Shown here: positions 8,007 to 11,215 of the stretch, piece by piece
Layout: every line of letters begins with the position of its first letter
How positions within the stretch are numbered: position 1 is the first letter of the stretch
From: an uncultured Lachnospiraceae bacterium
Lineage (GTDB): Bacteria > Bacillota_A > Clostridia > Lachnospirales > Lachnospiraceae
NCBI GenBank assembly: GCA_946630765.1
Contig: CAMOZF010000030.1
Coordinates: forward strand, 1-11,215
Length of the DNA: 11,215 bases
Reading direction: 5' to 3'
Program-made: the position numbers and the translations under genes
Notes under the pieces: model-generated
Database searches by the model: none
What the model was told of the DNA's origin: nothing
The model's input: the letters and a program-made list of their open reading frames with translations, nothing else

Positions 8007-8034
8007 ATAATAACATATTACAGGAAAAAGTCAA
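8007..8034 (-). promoter_or_regulatory. Sigma-A promoter of rpsT with extended -10
   Basis: On the minus strand there is a -35 TTGACT (8034-8029), a 16-nt spacer, and a -10 TATTAT (8012-8007) preceded by TG one base upstream (8015-8014), which is the extended -10 arrangement. The expected transcription start is a G at about 8000-8002, giving a leader of roughly 100 nt before the rpsT GTG. The -35 lies only 26 nt after the queH-alr stop. I see no convincing terminator between the two, so some read-through from the rpoD-queH-alr unit is possible. Confidence 0.8.
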
Positions 8035-8059
8035 GCCTTATTTTCCGAAAAGCCTGCAA

Positions 8060-9856
8060 TCAGTCGTCAAACCATTCGGAAACCGAGACAATTTTCCCCT
8101 CTCTTCGGAAGATTCGCGGAACACGCTTCGAAATATCGCACACGAGCTCGTAATTGAAGCGTCCGGACTTCTCGCCGAGCTCCTCCGCCGTGATCTCCTC
8201 GTCTCCGTCTTTTCCGAGAAGCGTTACGCGCATGCCCTCCCGAACACCGTCAACCTCTGTCACGTCAATCATCATCTGGTCCATGCAGACTCTTCCGAGA
8301 ATGCGGCAGCGTTTACCGAGGACGAGCACCTCTCCGGTATTCGAAAGAGATCGGGGATAGCCGTCGGCATAGCCGACGGAAACGGTCGCGATCCGCATCT
8401 CACGCGCCGTGACATAGGTTCCGCCGTAGCTGACAGGAAGTCCTTCCGGCACTGTCTTCACATAGGTGATCTGCGCATCCCAGGAAAGCGCTGGCTTCAG
8501 GTGCACCGCGCTGTAGTCGCACTCCTCCGAGGGGTAAAGCCCGTAAAGCGCGATACCGACGCGAAGAAGCGCCGAATCCTGACAGTCGAAAAGGATCGCC
8601 GCGGCACTGTTTGCGTAGTGACGAAGCGGAATCAAATAACCTTCCGCAGATAGTCTGTCGCAGAAGGAACGGAAGGCATCAATCTGCTTAAAGGCGGGTT
8701 CGTTCTCGATCATGTCCGCGGTTGCGAGATGGGTGAATATGCCCTCTGCCTGCAGCCCCGGAAGGGAAAGAATCTCCTTTGCCGATGAAAAGCCCTTTTC
8801 TGTCACCGGAAGTCCGATTCTTCGCATGCCGGTGTCCAGCTTCAGATGAATCAGCGCTTTTTTGCCAAGGGAAAGTGCCGTATCCGACAGCAGCTTCGCG
8901 CGTTCCGGCTCGAAGACCGGAATCCGGATTTCCTGCTCGATCATGTCCCGCATCCGGCTTTCCATCACCTGTCCGAGGACGAGGATCGGCTTCGTAATAC
9001 GATGCTTTCTCAGAGACAGCGCCTCCTCCGGCGTCGCAACCGCAAAGCCCCAGACCAGATCCGATACCGCCGCCGCGGTTTCGATCGCACCATGTCCGTA
9101 GCCGTCCGCCTTGATCACGGCGACAAAGCCGTCGGATCTTCCGGCGTTTCTCAGAATCGAGGCGACATTTTCGCGGATCCGCGAGAGATCCACGGTGACC
9201 GCCGTACGCGCACAGTTTTCGGAAAGCGTAAGCTTCAGTTCGTCCTTCCTTCTGGCTTCTTTGGAATACACACAGCCACAGTAATCCTGGCGGTAAAGTC
9301 CGTGTATTTTACTGAGCTCGATGGAACGCTGATAGCCGCCGCGCTTCTTGAAATCCGACGGAAGGAACGAAACGCCGTATTTTTCGGCCATTTCCTCGCC
9401 GATCCGGTTCAGAAGATCCGCATTTTTCAGCGGGCTGATCGTGAGCGTCGTCGTAAAATAGTCAAAGCCGCCCGATCTGGCAAGGGACGCGGTTTCGGAA
9501 AGCCGGAGCCTGAAGCACTGTTCACAGCGCTTCCCGCCTTCCGGTTCCGCGGCAAATTCTCTGCAGCATTCGAAGAAGAGCTCCGGCTCGTACTTCCCTT
9601 CGAGGAAGTGGATCGGATTTTTGGGCTGAAGCTCGGAAATCAGCCGCTGGACCTCTGAAGAGCGCTTCGCGTACTCTTCCCGATCCGTGATGTTCGGATT
9701 GTAATAAAATACTGTAATCTCAAAATATTCAGACAGATATTCCAGCACATACGAAGAACAGGGCGCACAGCAGACATGCAGAAAAAGTCCCGGGATGCGC
9801 CCCTCTTCTGACCGGATGATACGGTCTGTTTCAAGTTGATAATTTTTTCTGTTCAT
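8060..9856 (-). CDS. queH-alr: Fused epoxyqueuosine reductase (QueH) - alanine racemase (Alr)
   Basis: One 598-residue ORF carries two complete enzymes. Residues about 20-205 are QueH, which reduces epoxyqueuosine to queuosine at the wobble base of GUN tRNAs. It has the HVCCAPCSS motif (Cys29, Cys30, Cys33), the YYNPNI motif, CEQC (Cys111, Cys114) and CGC (Cys193, Cys195), matching the family's iron-sulfur and redox cysteines. Residues about 213-598 are a fold-type III PLP alanine racemase, which makes D-alanine for peptidoglycan. The PLP lysine is Lys249 (KADGYGHG); DTGMRRIG carries Arg346, RVGIALYG carries Arg432, SYGGTY carries the second catalytic base Tyr477, followed by GYADGYPRS and GRVCMDQ. 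The Tyr477-Tyr496 spacing of 19 equals that between Tyr265 and Tyr284 in the Geobacillus enzyme. The linker is only about 10-15 residues, and no internal ATG or ribosome site lies at the junction, so a single polypeptide is expected. The ATG follows the rpoD stop by 12 nt and has only a weak AGGT-type ribosome site, suggesting coupling to rpoD. All key residues seem present in both halves. Confidence 0.93.
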   Translation of the reverse strand: MNRKNYQLETDRIIRSEEGRIPGLFLHVCCAPCSSYVLEYLSEYFEITVFYYNPNITDREEYAKRSSEVQRLISELQPKNPIHFLEGKYEPELFFECCREFAAEPEGGKRCEQCFRLRLSETASLARSGGFDYFTTTLTISPLKNADLLNRIGEEMAEKYGVSFLPSDFKKRGGYQRSIELSKIHGLYRQDYCGCVYSKEARRKDELKLTLSENCARTAVTVDLSRIRENVASILRNAGRSDGFVAVIKADGYGHGAIETAAAVSDLVWGFAVATPEEALSLRKHRITKPILVLGQVMESRMRDMIEQEIRIPVFEPERAKLLSDTALSLGKKALIHLKLDTGMRRIGLPVTEKGFSSAKEILSLPGLQAEGIFTHLATADMIENEPAFKQIDAFRSFCDRLSAEGYLIPLRHYANSAAAILFDCQDSALLRVGIALYGLYPSEECDYSAVHLKPALSWDAQITYVKTVPEGLPVSYGGTYVTAREMRIATVSVGYADGYPRSLSNTGEVLVLGKRCRILGRVCMDQMMIDVTEVDGVREGMRVTLLGKDGDEEITAEELGEKSGRFNYELVCDISKRVPRIFRREGKIVSVSEWFDD

Positions 9857-9868
9857 ATACCTGATCGA

Positions 9869-11215
9869 TTACTGCAGGAAATCGCGGATCCGTTTGGAAC
9901 GGACCGGATTCCGGAGCTTTCTCAGTGCCTTTGCTTCAATCTGACGGATTCTTTCTCTGGTAACGTTGAATTCCTTGCCGACCTCTTCCAGGGTGCGGGG
10001 ATGTCCGTCCAGAAGGCCGAACCGCAGAATGATGACCTGACGTTCACGGTCCTTCAGATCCGCCAGCAGATTGTCGATTTCCTCACGGAGCATGACGTTT
10101 TCCACATTGACTTCGGGCGTCACGGTATTGGTGTCCGCGACGAAATCTCCGAGGTTGGAATCGTCTTCCTCGCCGATTGGGGTTTCCAGAGAGGCCGGCT
10201 CACGCGCAATCTGCATGATTTCCATGACCTTCGACTCCGGAAGCTCGAGGGCTTTCGCAAGCTCGGTCACGGAGGGCTCGTAGCCAAGCTCCAGCGTCAG
10301 CTTCCGCTGCATTTTGGACATCTTGTTGATCGTCTCCACCATATGCACCGGCACACGGATCGTCCGCGCCTGGTCCGCGAGTGCACGCGTGACAGACTGA
10401 CGGATCCACCAGGTCGCATAGGTCGAAAGCTTGTAGCCCTTGGTATAATCGAACTTTTCAACACCCTTGATGAGGCCGAGATTTCCCTCCTGCACAAGGT
10501 CGAGGAAGCTCATGCCTCTTCCGGTATAACGCTTCGCGATACTGACAACCAGACGAAGGTTCGCTTCAATGAGGCGCTGCTTCGCGGCTTCGTCGCCGTC
10601 GGCCTTTTTCTTGGCAAGCTCAATCTCTTCGTCCGCCGACAGCAGCTGAACCATGCCGATCTCCTTCAGGTACATCCGCACGGGATCGCCGGTGCCGACG
10701 CCCTCGAGAAGATCCAGGCTGCTGAGATTGATATCCTCGGTCTCGTCGCCCTCTCCATCGAGAAGGTCATCGTCAAGAAGGTCGATATCCAGAAGCATAT
10801 CGTCATTCGTGATCCGGAGCACGTCGATCTTCTTGTGCTCCAGATAGGAAATGATATGCTCGATCTGTTCCGAGTTCAGCGTAATGCCCTTGAAGAAATT
10901 GTTGATATCGTCGATCTCAAGAACCGAATTGTGGCTCTTTCCAAGCTCGACGAGCTTTTCGAGCATCTCCGGGGTTACGCTGTTCTTCTCTGATTCGTCA
11001 GAGGATTTGCCGCTGTGTTCCAGAAGATCCGCCTCCGCTTCCGCAGACTCTTCATCGTTGTGCTGCGTATATTCGTCATCCAGAAGCTCGTCCTGCATGT
11101 CGGAAAGTCCGAGCGACGAGGAAGACTTTTCGGTCTTCTTCGCCGGTGCTTTCTTTTTTGCAGGCTTTTTCTTCGGCGCCTTCTTTTCGGCGCTCAGATC
11201 TGCATTGTTTTCTGC
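9869..11215 (-). CDS. rpoD: Primary sigma factor RpoD (SigA), 5' end cut by window edge
   Basis: Housekeeping sigma-70 subunit that recruits RNA polymerase to -10/-35 promoters. The frame is open from the window edge to a TAA stop, giving 448 visible residues. The first in-frame ATG (11096-11098) has no Shine-Dalgarno sequence, and 39 sense codons lie upstream of it, so the true start is outside the window. Counting from that ATG: a region 1.1-like helical domain lies at about 41-95, a very acidic spacer rich in LLD motifs at 99-132, region 1.2 ([11 protein letters not shown]) at 138-148, regions 2.1-2.4 at about 175-250 ([22 protein letters not shown]), region 3 at about 255-335, and region 4 with its helix-turn-helix ([20 protein letters not shown]) at 369-388. 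Region 4.2 and the conserved [12 protein letters not shown] end are intact. The visible 39-residue extension is rich in Lys, Ala and Pro ([17 protein letters not shown]), which is not a universal feature of clostridial SigA. The gene is followed after 11 nt by queH-alr, with which it is probably co-transcribed. Confidence 0.97.
   Translation of the reverse strand, partial: AENNADLSAEKKAPKKKPAKKKAPAKKTEKSSSSLGLSDMQDELLDDEYTQHNDEESAEAEADLLEHSGKSSDESEKNSVTPEMLEKLVELGKSHNSVLEIDDINNFFKGITLNSEQIEHIISYLEHKKIDVLRITNDDMLLDIDLLDDDLLDGEGDETEDINLSSLDLLEGVGTGDPVRMYLKEIGMVQLLSADEEIELAKKKADGDEAAKQRLIEANLRLVVSIAKRYTGRGMSFLDLVQEGNLGLIKGVEKFDYTKGYKLSTYATWWIRQSVTRALADQARTIRVPVHMVETINKMSKMQRKLTLELGYEPSVTELAKALELPESKVMEIMQIAREPASLETPIGEEDDSNLGDFVADTNTVTPEVNVENVMLREEIDNLLADLKDRERQVIILRFGLLDGHPRTLEEVGKEFNVTRERIRQIEAKALRKLRNPVRSKRIRDFLQ

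Noticed and set aside
8021..8059. Terminator after queH-alr
   Set aside because: A weak GGAAAA/TTTTCC pairing exists, but the T-run is inside the stem and the region overlaps the -35 of the rpsT promoter. No standard hairpin plus T-tail is present.
11096..11098. ATG as the start of rpoD
   Set aside because: No Shine-Dalgarno sequence precedes it and the frame continues open to the window edge with biased composition.
1..11215. Mobile elements, CRISPR arrays, tRNAs or phage genes
   Set aside because: No transposase, repeat-spacer pattern, cloverleaf or integrase motif was seen; nearly all sequence is occupied by conserved housekeeping genes on one strand.

Overview
The window reads as a chromosomal housekeeping segment from a low-to-mid GC Gram-positive anaerobe of the Clostridia, most like a Lachnospiraceae-type genome. 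The reasons are a primary sigma factor with a clostridial-style acidic region 1, QueH rather than QueG for queuosine, the DUF512 radical-SAM / der / plsY block, and a MoxR-DUF58-transglutaminase module. Base composition is moderately GC-rich by eye. Assignment below order is not possible from this sequence. Every gene supported here lies on the minus strand, so the text follows transcription from the right end (11215) to the left end (1). No mobile element, phage gene, CRISPR array, tRNA or rRNA is visible.

Region A (11215-8060): the primary sigma factor gene rpoD enters from the right edge, truncated at its 5' end. It is followed after 11 nt by one long ORF that joins a QueH epoxyqueuosine reductase domain to a complete alanine racemase domain. 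The two genes look co-transcribed. The QueH-Alr fusion is the most unusual protein architecture in the window.

Region B (8059-7571): this is the only sizeable intergenic region. A strong extended -10 sigma-A promoter drives rpsT (ribosomal protein S20). The roughly 100-nt leader is highly structured. It contains a 12-bp perfect inverted repeat just after the expected start, then segments that can pair with the Shine-Dalgarno region in two mutually exclusive ways. rpsT starts at GTG and is followed by a clear intrinsic terminator.

Region C (7570-1): a tightly packed gene train runs DUF512 radical-SAM protein, der (ribosome-assembly GTPase), plsY (acyl-phosphate G3P acyltransferase), a MoxR-type AAA+ ATPase, a DUF58 protein, and a large membrane protein with an extracytoplasmic transglutaminase-like domain that runs off the left edge. 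Spacings are between 16 nt and a 14-nt overlap, so this is very probably one operon. The first half concerns translation and membrane lipid synthesis. The second half is the widespread but poorly understood MoxR/DUF58/transglutaminase envelope module.

The strongest leads for follow-up are the QueH-Alr fusion, the putative rpsT leader switch, and the lysine/alanine/proline-rich N-terminal tail on the sigma factor that lies upstream of the first visible ATG.
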